DNA of 64,000 nt from positions 3,288,074-3,352,073 of the forward strand of contig JAJEKV010000097.1 in assembly GCA_021234155.1 (NCBI GenBank). Direction: 5' to 3'. Shown in pieces: positions 10,250 to 21,071 of this stretch. Position numbers and translations under genes: made by a program. The DNA is from Isoetes taiwanensis. Its lineage: Eukaryota; Streptophyta; Lycopodiopsida; Isoetales; Isoetaceae. Every line of letters starts with the position of its first letter. Positions within the stretch are counted from its first letter, which is position 1. The notes below the pieces were generated by a model. The model did not search any database. It was not told the origin of the DNA and saw only the letters and a program-made list of their open reading frames with translations.

Positions 10250-10412
10250 AGTACTTAACGTACTATACGTAAAGTACGTATTTTACGTATTTAATAAGTA
10301 TTTTATAATTCCAAAAAACGTATTTAAAGTACTTTTTAAATGAGAGGTATGCATACGGTATTAATACGTTAAGTACGTATAATACCCGTACCGTACTAAA
10401 CGTACCTGACAA
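10250..10412. repeat. TACGTA-rich low-complexity segment
   Basis: The core ACGTA/TACGT motif occurs many times in about 160 bases (for example 'acgtactatacgtaaagtac'), in both orientations because it is palindromic. It abuts the start of the SINE-like cluster. Confidence 0.5.
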
Positions 10413-10429
10413 CACTGGTGGTGTATCTC

Positions 10430-10710
10430 TTTTGTTACGACTTCACTGATGACAATTGAAAGGGGCTAGAAAAAAGCCGGACGACTTATCCATTCTTTGT
10501 AGGGAGCAGAAGGTCATCATTGGTTGGTTTCCCACCTCATGCATTCTCCCATGCTTGAACATCAACAGCTGGTTACCCTCCGATAACATGCCATCGATGA
10601 CTCCCTATTAGAATAGACATGCCAAATATCAAGGCATTGCAGTGAGCATGGATCAAGCACGCGACCTTCAGATCTTTAGTCTGACACTACCCCAACTGAG
10701 ATATCCCCGC
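10430..10710 (-). repeat. tRNA-Phe-headed SINE-like unit A
   Basis: On the minus strand it starts with a 73-base tRNA-Phe-like head (10710 to 10638) and continues about 210 bases through 'catgggagaatgcatgagg' to an 'aacaaaagagatac' end. The head keeps the tRNA-Phe box A (atctcagttgggg, one change), but the anticodon loop reads CTAAAGA instead of CTGAAGA. It is therefore not a working tRNA-Phe gene. Confidence 0.65.
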
Positions 10711-11021
10711 AATGGTGTAGTAAATTTATGGCTACTTAAATATCTTGGATACTTAAAGATCTTAAAGCAGCTTAATAGCTTGAAATCTATGTAACATTTA
10801 ACACCGATATGATCTGCAACTCTAACTTTCCAAAGGAATCTTCATTCTATTAGAATTTTTGTTCTTTGTTGTTGGTTTGATTTTTCAACAAAAAGCATTG
10901 TAGAGTTAAGTGTTTGTGGTATCTTCTAATATAAGTAACATGCAAGGCTTCTCTTGTTATGGTAACACCGAGCCTCTTCTAAATTAGGCATAGTTAAGTT
11001 TTTTCATCAATCAAGTCATAT

Positions 11022-11307
11022 CTCTTTTGTTAACACCTCATAGATGAAAATAAAAAGCGGGTAGAAAAAGTTACGACACTTGTACATGTTATCCGTTCTT
11101 TGTAGTGAAGTTTACATGTCCTTATTGCTTGGCTTCTCACCTCATGCATTCCACCATGCATGAACATCGACAACTTCTTACCCTCTGACACTAGGCCATC
11201 AAAGACTCCCTATTACAATGGGCATGCCAAAAATCAAAGCATTGCGATGAGCGTGGATCGAACACACAATCTTCAATCTGACATTCTCCCAACTAAGCTA
11301 TCCCCGC
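11022..11307 (-). repeat. tRNA-Phe-headed SINE-like unit B
   Basis: The head (11307 to 11243) is 65 bases long, 8 shorter than tRNA-Phe. The loss is at the anticodon-stem/variable region; the GCGGGGATAGCT start and GTTCGATCCACGC T-arm are well kept. The body resembles unit A but is a distinct subtype, matching unit D. Confidence 0.65.
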
Positions 11308-11541
11308 AACAGTGTAGTAAATTAATGGCAACTTATAGATTTTCAAGTATTTTAAAAGTTGAAATTTATATGGCATATAATGTTTTCTTGTCATGGTAAT
11401 ACCAAGCGTCTTTTAAATTAGACATGGTTAAATTATTGTCAATCGTGGTATACCTCTTTTGTTACGACTTCACTGATAAAAATTGAAAGGGGCTAGAAAA
11501 AAGCCTGACGACATTTGTGCATGTTATCCATTCTTTGTAGG

Positions 11542-11707
11542 GAGCAAGTCATCATTGCTTACCTCATGCATTCTCCCACGCTTGAACATTGATAGACTGT
11601 TACCCTCCGAAACATGCCATCGACGAGCAAGTCATCATTGCTTACCTCATGCATTCTCCCATGCTTGAACATTGATAGACTGTTACCCTCCGAAACATGC
11701 CATCGAC
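11542..11707. repeat. 83-bp direct tandem duplication inside unit C
   Basis: 'gagcaagtcatcattgctta' starts at 11542 and again at 11625. The two 83-base copies differ at about one base (cacg versus catg), so the duplication is recent compared with the divergence between units. Confidence 0.85.
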
Positions 11708-11746
11708 GACCCCCTATTAGAATGGACATGCCAAACATCAAGGCAT

Positions 11747-11819
11747 TGCAGTGAGCATGGATCGAGCACGCGACCTTCAGGTCTTCAGTCTGACGCTATC
11801 CCAACTGAGCTATCCCTGC
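11747..11819 (-). tRNA. tRNA-Phe(GAA)-like sequence, head of unit C, probably a pseudogene
   Basis: The 73-base minus-strand sequence follows plant tRNA-Phe: GCAGGGA acceptor strand, TAGCTCAGTTGGG box A, and anticodon loop CTGAAGA with anticodon GAA. Defects are a mismatch at the bottom of the anticodon stem, T54 changed to C in the T-loop (CTCGATC), and a weakened D-stem. These, and the shared non-tRNA tail with three other copies, point to a SINE promoter head, not a translating tRNA. Box A and much of box B remain, so Pol III transcription is conceivable. Confidence 0.55.
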
Positions 11820-12112
11820 AGTGGTGTAGTAAATTATTGGCTACTTAAAGATCTTAAAGCAGCTTAGCAGTTTGAAAATTATACAACATTTAACACTGAT
11901 ACGATCTGCAACACTAACTTTCCAAAGGAATCTTCATTCTATTAAAAATTTTGTTCTTTGTTGTTGGTTTGATTTTTCAAAAAAAAGCATTGTAGAGTTA
12001 AGTGTTTGTGATATCTTCTAATATAAGCAACATGCAAGGCTTCTCTTGTTACGGTAACACTAATCCTCTTCCAAATTAGGTATAGTTAAGTTTTTCCATC
12101 AACCAACTCATA

Positions 12113-12365
12113 TCTCTTTTGTTAATACTTCATAGATGAAAATCAAAAGGCATTAGAAAAAGTCTTACGACACTTGTACATGTTATACGTTGTTTGTAGT
12201 GAAGCGACATGTCCTTATTGCTTGATTTCTCATCTCATGCATTCCACCACGCATGAACATCGACAACTTCGTACCCTCTGACACCAGGCCATCAAAGACT
12301 CCCTATTACAATGGGCATGCCAAAAATCAAAGCATTGTGGTGAGCGTGGATAAAAAACGCAACCT
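12113..12365 (-). repeat. tRNA-Phe-headed SINE-like unit D, head truncated
   Basis: Body matches unit B ('gttaata' at 12121 versus 'gttaaca' at 11029). Only the 3' part of the tRNA head survives (about 12334-12360). Units A+B and C+D therefore represent one duplicated segment. Confidence 0.6.
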
Positions 12366-12900
12366 ATGGAGGAAGTGAAATTCAAGATCGCTTTAGATGT
12401 TGCAGCTTTCAAATCAAGTGATGGTCTGGGGTCACTTAAGCTATATTGACTTTGAAAATCAATTATCACATGAAAACGCGTAGCTTCTGTCATATATTCA
12501 CATTCTATGCAATAAGCAATGTATTTTCTTTTAGTGGTTGCTATGGTTAGTTGGAGGAACTCAAACCTATGGTGAATTTCACAATGAGTTTCTTGATGCA
12601 CTTATTTATGTGAATGAATGTCAAGTAACCATATTTCTTCTGCAAAATCCTTTGTCACTCAAGGGCTTATAGAATGGCTTATTGTATGATCCCAACCTCC
12701 TTATTCTAAGGAGTGTTTGGAAGGATGTTAGAGTTCAATAAAGCCATCAACATTCAAGTTATGGACGTAACAGTTCCTGAGGTTGGATATACCAACCTTA
12801 TTTTATATTTTGCAGTTTCTGCAGCTTTACTCGTTATTTTGTTTATCATAGAACATTGTACTATTTGTCTATAACATTATATCACCATCCTGGTCAATTT
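12366..12900. other. No gene supported
   Basis: Unique-looking AT-rich sequence between the SINE cluster and the LINE target site. A minus-strand frame near 12600-12370 has no recognisable domain. Confidence 0.3.
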
Positions 12901-13596
12901 TGTACTTCGGAATTTGGGGGTCGAAAAAAATGCCTGCGCCATTTTTCTTGAATTTTTTGTCCGTTTCTCCCTTTTTCTTTTTGAATCAGTTTCTTGACAA
13001 AAACTTCTATTGAAACCTGAATTCGTGCCTGCTTGAAGGGGAATTCAAACAATCAAACTGGCTGCCCTGCTAGAGGGTCAGCTTATTTGAATTGCTCGTG
13101 ATCTGTTCTTTCTATGGAATCTAAAATTTTCTCAATTATCAAACATGGACAAAAACTTATCTGTGGATTTCTTTGTGGCCCTCCTGCTGATCTCTGGAAT
13201 TCTTTCTTGACAGAGAACTTCTTTCCAAACAGCTATTTCTCACAAGAATGCACCTTTACAGAGTTGTATCGAATTTGAAACATAGATTATTGATTCTTAA
13301 TTAGAGGAGTTTGTGGGATCTAGAAGAATTGAAGCAACTGGAATATTTCGAATGCATTGTGATTGGTAGAAAGAGAAAATTATTGTCAAACTGTACTCTC
13401 CAATTTGAATGGTAAATTGTCTCCTGTGGTCTAGTTATGTCTAATTTCTATGGTTTAGCATTTGGAGGTCATTTGATCCACCTAATTACCAATTCTCTTC
13501 TCTGCTATCTTCTAGCCCAATTTTTCCCTTTTCTTTAGCCCTCCCCTGCTTTTTAGGACCAATTTTATCCCCTTATTGTTCCCTCCTGCTGCAATT

Positions 13597-15520
13597 ATGA
13601 GAGATATTTGCCGGTTAAACCTAAATTCATCGTTTGCCCTTTCTTCATTGTTTTTCAGCGCTCCCCAAAGGCGGATCAGGTCTCTCTTTTGTCAAATCTT
13701 CAGAAAATTTCTGCTGATCCCTCAGATTTCATCCCCTTTGGAAATTTCAAGGACCTCACTTTGCTGGACAAAAGCAAAATGACTCCTCTTTCTGATAAGA
13801 CTCCAATTTGGGATAATTTGTCCAAAGATCCAAATGCAATTGGAATTCGTCCAGAAATTGATCCAGCTATTGGCGTTCCTTTTCCTTATGGGATCCCGAG
13901 GTGTGCTAATGAAGTTAACTCTGATGAAATTTGGGACTCCATTCTTCAACAAGAGCGACCAAATATCTCGTCCAATCTCGCTACTGTTCATGGTATTTAT
14001 CTCAACTTTCCAATGGTGTTTGAAAATTGAAATGTCTCTCAAACACTGCTATCATTGTAAAAGTTAACAAAGTTGGTATCAGTATTGAAAAACTTTGGTC
14101 ATTTCTGCTTTCACTTCAAAAAGGGCTCACTATCAAGGCTGTATATTGGCTAAACTACCCTTATACTATGATTGAATGTGGTAATCAGAGGTCTGTGAAC
14201 TTTCTTTTGCATAGTGGTATTCTTGTCTTTGAGAATTTCCACTTATCCTTTATAGAATGGAATCCCAAGCTCTCAGCTGCTGATCTTAACAATTTTTATG
14301 TGGCCTCAACCTCTTTATTTGAAATCCTATTTATTGGAATGAAGAATCAATCAGGAGCCTTTTTAATTCCATTAGAAAGTATGTCTCTACAGTTTATACT
14401 CCCTATAAGCCTCCTGTTGGTTATGTCCAAATTGACCTTTCTAAAGAAATTCATACCTCTATTCCTTTCACAGATTGCTTTGGCCAAAAAACATCCTTGG
14501 ACCTTAGGTGGAATGGTTTACCTCCTATTTGCTTAACTGATTCTAGGCATTTCTGGTATGCAAATTGTAAGGAGAAAGAAACTTCTAACAATACTCCAGA
14601 TGAATATCATGCTGATATCAACAAGACACTCTCCAATTCCAAGAATCTGACTGCCCAAGAAAGACCACAAGAGGTTCAAGATGCTATTTGGAGAAGGTTT
14701 AATGGGAGTGCAAGAAGAATTGCCAAAAAAAGATTGGAAAGAGAGCAACAAAATATTGCAGGTTCATACAAAAAGGTTAATTTTAAAGATAGCTCCAACA
14801 TCACTGATGATATGACTGAGACGGAATATAACTATAAGAGTAAAGCTAAAGTCAATTTGGCTACTAAAAAAACTGTGGATCTTCATTCTACTTTATCTCA
14901 GATTGCCACAGAATCGAACTTTGTGGTTAAAAATAAGCTCATTCACAAAGATTCCAGCTCAAATTGAAATCTGTCCTATTGGATTCCGGCTAAAGGTACG
15001 AGAGATTCATTAACTAAGGAAATTCAAGCAAAGTATTCTCTGCAAAACGAAGTGAGAAAAAAAAAACAAAAGGAGTGCATTGGTCCTAAGGATAATTCAA
15101 TTGTCATTGAGAGAAATATCTTGAACAGAGGTATTGCTGAAACTTCCATGAGGAATGCCATCACTAGAGGTCATGAAAGTGGCTCATTATCAGAGTCAAG
15201 AAGAAACTCTAATACTCAGCAAACTGTTCCTAGAGTTTTTCCATCCAAAATTACACAGATTGCTCAGGATTCCATGGATTTGGATACAGTCATGGTGAAC
15301 AAATCTCCTGGAGGAAATAAAAAGGAAAAGGTGTCTCTATCTAATGAAGACAATGAGGAGGTAATTCTGTGCTCTAATCAATTTGCTGTTTTTACTAATC
15401 CACATGCAGAACAAATGGAATTACTGCATTCAGAGAATGAGGGTCACTTTATATATCTCAATCTCCAAATTCTCCTCCATCAAAACTGCAGGGAAAGGAA
15501 ACTGCTAACCCCAAAAACAT
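13597..15520 (+). pseudogene. LINE ORF1 remnant (RNA-binding, DUF4283-like)
   Basis: Several overlapping frames (13608-14030, 14027-14536, 14497-14967, 15052-15522) continue one decayed protein. Around 14080-14330 it reads the plant LINE ORF1 pattern: 'LWSFLLSLQKGLTIKAVYWL', then FENFHLSFIEWNP with the aromatic-WNP ending of DUF4283 domains. The later part is Lys/Asn/Ser-rich, as in ORF1 tails. ORF1 proteins bind LINE RNA. No CCHC knuckle was seen. At least three frame breaks are present. Confidence 0.55.
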
Positions 15521-16244
15521 AAACTTTTTCGACCTTATTGATCTGTCTCCTCCAGATTCAACATTATCCCTTCCAAAAGACCAGCCTATTATTTCAGATA
15601 AAATTGCCTATCAGCTATCTTCCATTGATTTTAGTTGTAAGGTGCAGGATTCCTTAGTTGTGGAAGATCAGGACATAAAATGATTTGGTTAAAAGCAATC
15701 AGTATTGTCAGCAAGAAAACAGATTAGAAAGAAAATACTAGCAAGGCTTCAAGCAGGCAAAATGTTACAGTGAATTTATTCAGAAACTCCTGAGTTTACA
15801 AGACAAAATAACTCTGAAGCTGAGAAGAATATTCCCAGGCAAGTTCTTGATTCGATTAAAATTCTTTCTGATAATAGAGATGGAATTAATGAATGCCAAA
15901 AAAACTCTATTATTAACATGTCTGTTAATAAATTATTTGAATTTATTCTTGGAGGTGTTTCTTCTGAGGATGAGGATAGTGACAAAGAAAATTCCTGTAT
16001 AAAAGAGAAAAATAATAATTGGGATCTTGAATATTATTTTAACACACCAGCCACTGTTAATAAAGATAAACAAGATTCTAAGAAAGCTATGGTTAATAAA
16101 AAAGCCTACATCTCTGCTCATCGAGATGCTCATGCCAACAATACTAGAAGCAAGCGTAAAAATGAGAGAAAAGGGAAAAACCAAAACAAAGCACAGATAG
16201 TACCCTTTCTTTTTCCTTCTTTCCTGTCTTCCTTTTTCCTTGCC

Positions 16245-16640
16245 ATGAAGATTTTATCCTGGAATCTCAGGGGGGTTAAAGGAGCTCTCAAAAGGAGAAG
16301 AGTTATCTCTCAAATCAAATCCTATAAGGCTGATATTATTCTCCTGCAAGAATTAAAGTTACAGAAATTCGAGTGTGTTAACTTGGGAGAGTGGATTCTT
16401 CCTGGTAGTTCTTCAATATGGATGGAAGCTAATGGCACCTCCGGTGGTATATGTATGATCTGGAAAGATTTACAAACTGAGCTATTTTATAACAGTCCAA
16501 ATAGAATGTGGCAGTCTATTATATTCAAAATTAATGATAAGCTTTTTGGCCTTATTAATATTTATGCCTCAACTAATCCTAAGGAAAGGGAACTTCTATG
16601 GTCTGATATTAATATTTGGATGAAGAATATCATAGACTAG
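16245..16640 (+). pseudogene. LINE ORF2 apurinic/apyrimidinic endonuclease domain
   Basis: From the ATG at 16245 the frame reads MKILSWNLRGVKG, the N-terminal strand of EEP nucleases. The motif ILLQELK carries the catalytic Glu (families usually have QETK), and later come SSGG/GICMIWK and LINIYAS. The domain nicks the target DNA in LINE integration. It is cut short by a stop at 16638 (after IID). Upstream, the frame is open back to 15918 through an acidic Lys-rich stretch, so the ORF2 start is uncertain. Confidence 0.75.
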
Positions 16641-17172
16641 ATTTTCAATAACACTCCAACTTGGGATCAAAAGTTAGGAAATAAAATCAACATGACCGGA
16701 CTTGAAAGGATAAATTGGAGTAATTCCATAGATGATAATTCCTTGTTATTGATTCCTTCTTCATCTGCTAAATATACCTAGTCTAATAAGAGAAAAGGGG
16801 ATGCTAGAGTCTATTGTGCTCTTGACGGGTTCTATTTGAATATTTTTGGAACTAATTTTTGAGACAATGCCTATGTTTCTCGTGATGAATCTATAGCCAT
16901 TTTTGACCATCAGCCTCAATTTCTCTGCACTTATCATCAAATCTCTGCCCTAGATCCGAAATATTCCTTATAAATTCAACTCTAGTATGTTTCAAAATAG
17001 TTCCTTTTGTGAGCAATTTAGAGAATTTTATTCCAATCTTCCTAGAGTGACTGATCACATTTCCATGAAAAGCTTTTACTCTAATTTAAAATCTTCCAAA
17101 TCCTGGATTAAGGAATAGACAAAGTAGCTTAATACTACTAAAACTACTGAGAAAAAGATCTTATTCCATCAA

Positions 17173-18335
17173 ATGAGAGATATCAGAATGGCTTTGCAAG
17201 ATGATCCCTATAATTCCAATTTATATCTTCAGGAAGAAAATCTTGAAAGGAAGATCAAATTCATTGAGGAGATTGAAGCCAAAGATGCTGCCATTAGATG
17301 TAAAATTAAATATACTAGTGATATGGACTCAGGTTGTACCAAATTCTTTTTCAGGGTTGCTAAATCGAGGCAAATTAAGAGTTCAATCAATGAAATTATT
17401 GATGATTCTGGAAGCACCTTGAATTCCCCTAATGACATCTCAAATTTCTTTGCCTCTAAATGTTCTATGTTGTTCTCTGGGAACAATACTACAGATGCTA
17501 TTGAAGTTGTTAAAGCAAAAAAAATTATAGATCTCATTGATACAATTATTCTTGATGATCATCACAAAATGGATATCTCCTTATCTAACATTCCAAGCTC
17601 AAATGAAGTCCTGGAAAATCTCCTGGGCCAGATGGCGTTCCTCCTAAATTTTCCTTGAGCTTCTGGGATATCATGCAAAATGATTTCATGGTTTTTATAA
17701 AGGGTTTCTGGGAATCTAAATATCTTCATCCTTCAATTGCTAGTGGTTTCATCTCTCTGATTCCAAAGGCTGAGAAACCAAGTGGTTTTTCTGATTGGAG
17801 GCCAATATCCTTAACTAATACTACCTGCAAGATCTGTGCTAAACTCATTGCATCCAGAATTAAGGATTATTTGCAAAGGTGTATTAGTGGTAATCAATGT
17901 GCTTTCCTTCCTAATAGATTCATTCTTGAAAATTACGTTGCTGCTATGGAAGGCTTGCATTGGAATAAGATTTCTAGCCAGAACTGTATTCTCCTTAAGC
18001 TGGACTTCAAGAGCGCTTTTGACAACATTAGATGGGATTTTATTGAATATGCAATGGCTAAGCTTGGATTTCATGACAATCTTATTCAGCTTATTATGGG
18101 TTTGAATTTAAGACCTAATTCTGTTGTCCTTATTAATGGCTCCCCGAGTTCTTTCTTTCCCCTTGGCAAAGGTGTAGACAAGGTTGTCTTTTGGCTCCCT
18201 ATTTATTTATTGTGGTTGCTGAGCTCTTAACTAAGGTTATCAAGCATCATCAAAATATTGGTAACATTACTGGGTTTAATCTTCCTAATTCTAATGATTC
18301 CTTATATATTCAGCAATATGTTGATGATACTTTCT
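17173..18335 (+). pseudogene. LINE ORF2 reverse transcriptase, N-terminal part
   Basis: Two frames, 17173-17658 and 17655-18230, cover the linker and RT motifs. Visible are FISLIPKAEKPSGFSDWRPI (RT1/2), GNQCAFLPNRFILEN, LLKLDFKSAFDNIRWDFI with the first catalytic Asp, and GSPSSFFPLGKG, after which the RQGCPL block is shifted out of frame. The frame then reaches QQYVDDT with the YVDD catalytic pair (18315-18332), where the second LINE has inserted. It resumes at 20012. Confidence 0.8.
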
Positions 18336-20005
18336 CTTTTCGACACAGTACCCCGTAATAAGCTATGGGACAGATTGCGGCAGCTGGGGACCCCCTGGAC
18401 TTGCAGAATGCAGTATATAGGCTGTACGAGGCATGCTCAGGCCGTATCACATCGGCAGCACAGCCGGTGATCAGTAGCATTGGAGTGCGTCAGGGTTGCC
18501 CCCTCTCCCCCACACTCTTTGGCCTATACATTGATCAGTTGGAAGATTGGCTCTCTGAGCATGGAGGTGCGGGCGCACATCTCATGCATCACACAATCCG
18601 GCAACTCATCTATGCTGACGATGTCAACCTCATGGCCTATACTCCAGAGGACATGCAACGTCACCTGGATGCTCTTGACACTTTTTGCCAATTCACTGGC
18701 ATGCGAGTTAACTTGGCCAAAACTAGGGTGCTGCTAGTTGCATCATCCCGTCAGCCAAGGCTTCCCACATTCACTTACCAGGGGCAAGAGGTAGAGGTGG
18801 CTCTGACCTACAAGTACTTGGGGATTGAGTTCTCAACTACCACCCATTGGGATGCGGCTATCGAGTTTGGTCACGCACGCGGGTTGGAAAGCACTATATG
18901 CCATGCGTAACAACAACCACAAGGCAGTAGTTGTATGCCCGGGGCCACCATCACATTTGTTTCGGGCCTTGGTTGAGCCGGTCCCTTTGTATGGGCAGAA
19001 GTATGTCCCGTGATATCCCTCAACACCGGAATGACCTCGAGCGGTGCGTATAGGCCTTCTTGGCACGGGCCCCGGGGTGAAGTCCACGCCCGCACTGCAT
19101 CCTACTCCGTGAGACATGCTTTCTACCCCTTCAACGGGCTGCATTGGAACGCCGTATCGTTTACTTCCAAAAGGTGGTCGCTATGACTTATACACGCTTG
19201 CCCCACCTTGCTTTGGCCACGGCGATGGGTCCCCAACGCCTGAAATCTTGCTGGAAAGACAAGCAAGCTCAGTGGTTCTCACGCTGGGGTGTGCAGGCAA
19301 ACAGATGCATCCAGGTCAGGACAAAGAAAGATCGCGAGGCACTCAAACTGTACCTAGATGCTACTTTCCTTAGCAAGCTCTGGGATGCAGAGGCTCTGAT
19401 GCACGTTAAGCTGGCACACTATCAGCAGCAAGTCAAACCTAGGCTCACAAGAGGCCCACACCAGTACTTGTACACCCAGCTGTCCATGAAGAAGCGCAGA
19501 CTTATAGCTTCCATTCGCACGAGTGCACATCGCCTCCGCCTTGAAACAGGGGAAGCACGAGAGCAAAGGCTTTGCCAGTGTTGCCACCAGGGCGCGATTG
19601 AGGATGAATGTCATGCCCTCCAGATTTGCCCAGCATTTGCCCATATCCGAGAGCGATATATTCGATTACTAGTGCCTGGCCAGCCGTTGCATCAGTTATT
19701 GACTACGGCGTCAGTGGGTTTGTTGAGGTCATACCTCCAGGAGGTTATGGATGCACGGACTCGTTTGTGTCCTACGAGACGATATTGAACTGTTCTATGC
19801 AATTGTATGCGAAGTGCCAAAGATGCTTATTACTAAGGTTTTTCCTCGAAAACCCTTCTGGGGGGGGTTTTTAATCCTCGTCGGTAATACGCTTGTCGCT
19901 CTTTTTGTTTGGGTCCCATAGGCCAATTGGTCTCTGTGGACGCTAAAAACCTATTCTATTCTATTCTATTCTATTCTATTCTATTCTATTCTATTCTATT
20001 CTATT
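18336..20005 (+). mobile_element. Nested 5'-truncated LINE with (TTCTA)n tail
   Basis: Starts inside RT at FDTVPRNKLWDRL, then GVRQGCPLSPTLFGLYIDQL (RQGCPLSP), LIYADDVNLMAYTPEDM (YADD), and KTRVLLVAS. Further on lie a putative C-terminal zinc motif CQCCHQGAIEDECH (about 19570-19620) and a 3' UTR. The element ends in 'ggacgctaaaaacc' plus about ten TTCTA units (19951-20005). The RT sequence is unlike the host L1-type RT, so it belongs to another clade; I cannot assign I, RTE or Dualen-like with certainty. A CTTTCT duplication (18330-18335, 20006-20011) flanks it. A frame break lies near 18900-19140. Other copies are at 39574, 43754 and probably 50160. Confidence 0.8.
19951..20005 (+). repeat. 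(TTCTA)n microsatellite tail
   Basis: About ten perfect pentamer repeats form the 3' end of the nested LINE, in place of a poly(A) tail. The minus-strand copy at 43754 has the same pentamer tail, but the copy at 39574 ends in (TTCC)n. Confidence 0.9.
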
Positions 20006-20011
20006 CTTTCT

Positions 20012-21018
20012 TAGAAAATGAGCCTAATAATATTGCCTTCTTCGTGGACATTCTCGGACATTCCGAATTCAATTCGGTCTTTATACGGGTAGTCTTAAAC
20101 TTGTCTAAATGTGTTATTGTTGGTGATATTATTGACTCATATGTGGCTGGTATAAAGGCAATTAAGACCACTGAAGCCACAAAACTGTTAGGCATGCCTC
20201 TGTCTCTTAACATAAACCTTACTGGCCTGTGGTCTCCTATTATTGAGAAAATTAGAGCTAAACTTCACATGTACAGAAACTCTCTCTCTCTTTGGCTGGT
20301 AGAGTTGTTATTGTCAATCAAGTTCTTACTAGCTTTCAAATTTACTTTCCTCTGCTTTAGTGGCTCCTGCTAATGTATACAAGCAAATTGAGAAGATTAT
20401 AAGAGGTTTCATTTGGAATGGCAATAAATTGGTTAATTGGAATACCATTACAAGGAAGAAAAAAGAAGGTGGTCTGGCCTGCAAAAATCTTCATGAACAG
20501 CCCAAGCTCTTGCTGGCAAGTTTGTTTGGGAAGCCATTAATGGATCTGATAGTGTTGCTTCAAAATTCATTGTATACTGGCTTCAAAGAAGTTCTCCTTT
20601 GGGGCACTCTACTGTTAATCATGATTTACCCAATTTAGCCTTCTGGAAGGTCTCTTTGGCCACTAACATGTCTCCTTTAATGAGAAATATCCTAAAGGCT
20701 TGGAATAATATGTTCTTAGCTTTTTCTTATAATTATGGAAATAGACTTCATTCAGCTATACCCATTTTATGGTCTCCTATTTTCAAGGATCATCCCAATT
20801 ATGTGCTTGCTTTGAAACATCCACAAATTTACAAGAAATGGTATTCATATGGTATCAAAACTTTGGGTGATCTTTGGAATAATGATAGATGGATTACCTG
20901 GTCAAATTTTAAAGTGAAGATCAAAGGATCTACTTCAGACAAGAAAATCTATAATTATATCAGAAGCAAAGTTGGTAACTCGACTCCCTCTCAAGTGCAA
21001 GATGTTGGCTTGGATTAA
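20012..21018 (+). pseudogene. LINE ORF2 reverse transcriptase, C-terminal part after the nested insertion
   Basis: The frame continues directly from the YVDDTF motif with LENEPNN. It then reads LNLSKCVIVGD, TKLLGMPLSLN, IRAKLHMYRN, a broken LS-AGR region, and 'FIWNGNKLVNWNTITRKKKE' followed by GGLACKNLHEQ. These are the thumb and post-RT motifs of plant LINEs. Frame changes occur near 20300-20360, 20510-20600 and 21000. Confidence 0.75.
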
Positions 21019-21071
21019 TAAAAAATCCTATTACAATGTTAGATCTATTTATGATTTCTTGAATCAAAATT

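Larger units (their letters stand above)
11453..11819 (-). repeat. tRNA-Phe-headed SINE-like unit C with 83-bp internal duplication
   Basis: Same subtype as unit A. 'gttacga' lies at 10444 in A and 11461 in C, 1017 bases apart. The head is the best preserved of the four (separate entry). The body contains an 83-base direct duplication (11542-11707), which makes this unit longer than A. Confidence 0.7.

Noticed and set aside
11747-11819. A functional tRNA-Phe gene
   Set aside because: The anticodon-stem mismatch, T54 change and weak D-stem, plus a shared SINE-like tail in four copies, argue for a SINE head or pseudogene.
18258-18470. Independent 70-codon ORF
   Set aside because: It crosses the junction between the L1-type element and the nested LINE and mixes parts of both.
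19951-20005. Telomere-like or free-standing microsatellite
   Set aside because: The pentamer sits exactly at the 3' end of a LINE 3' UTR and recurs at the same place in another copy, so it is the LINE tail.
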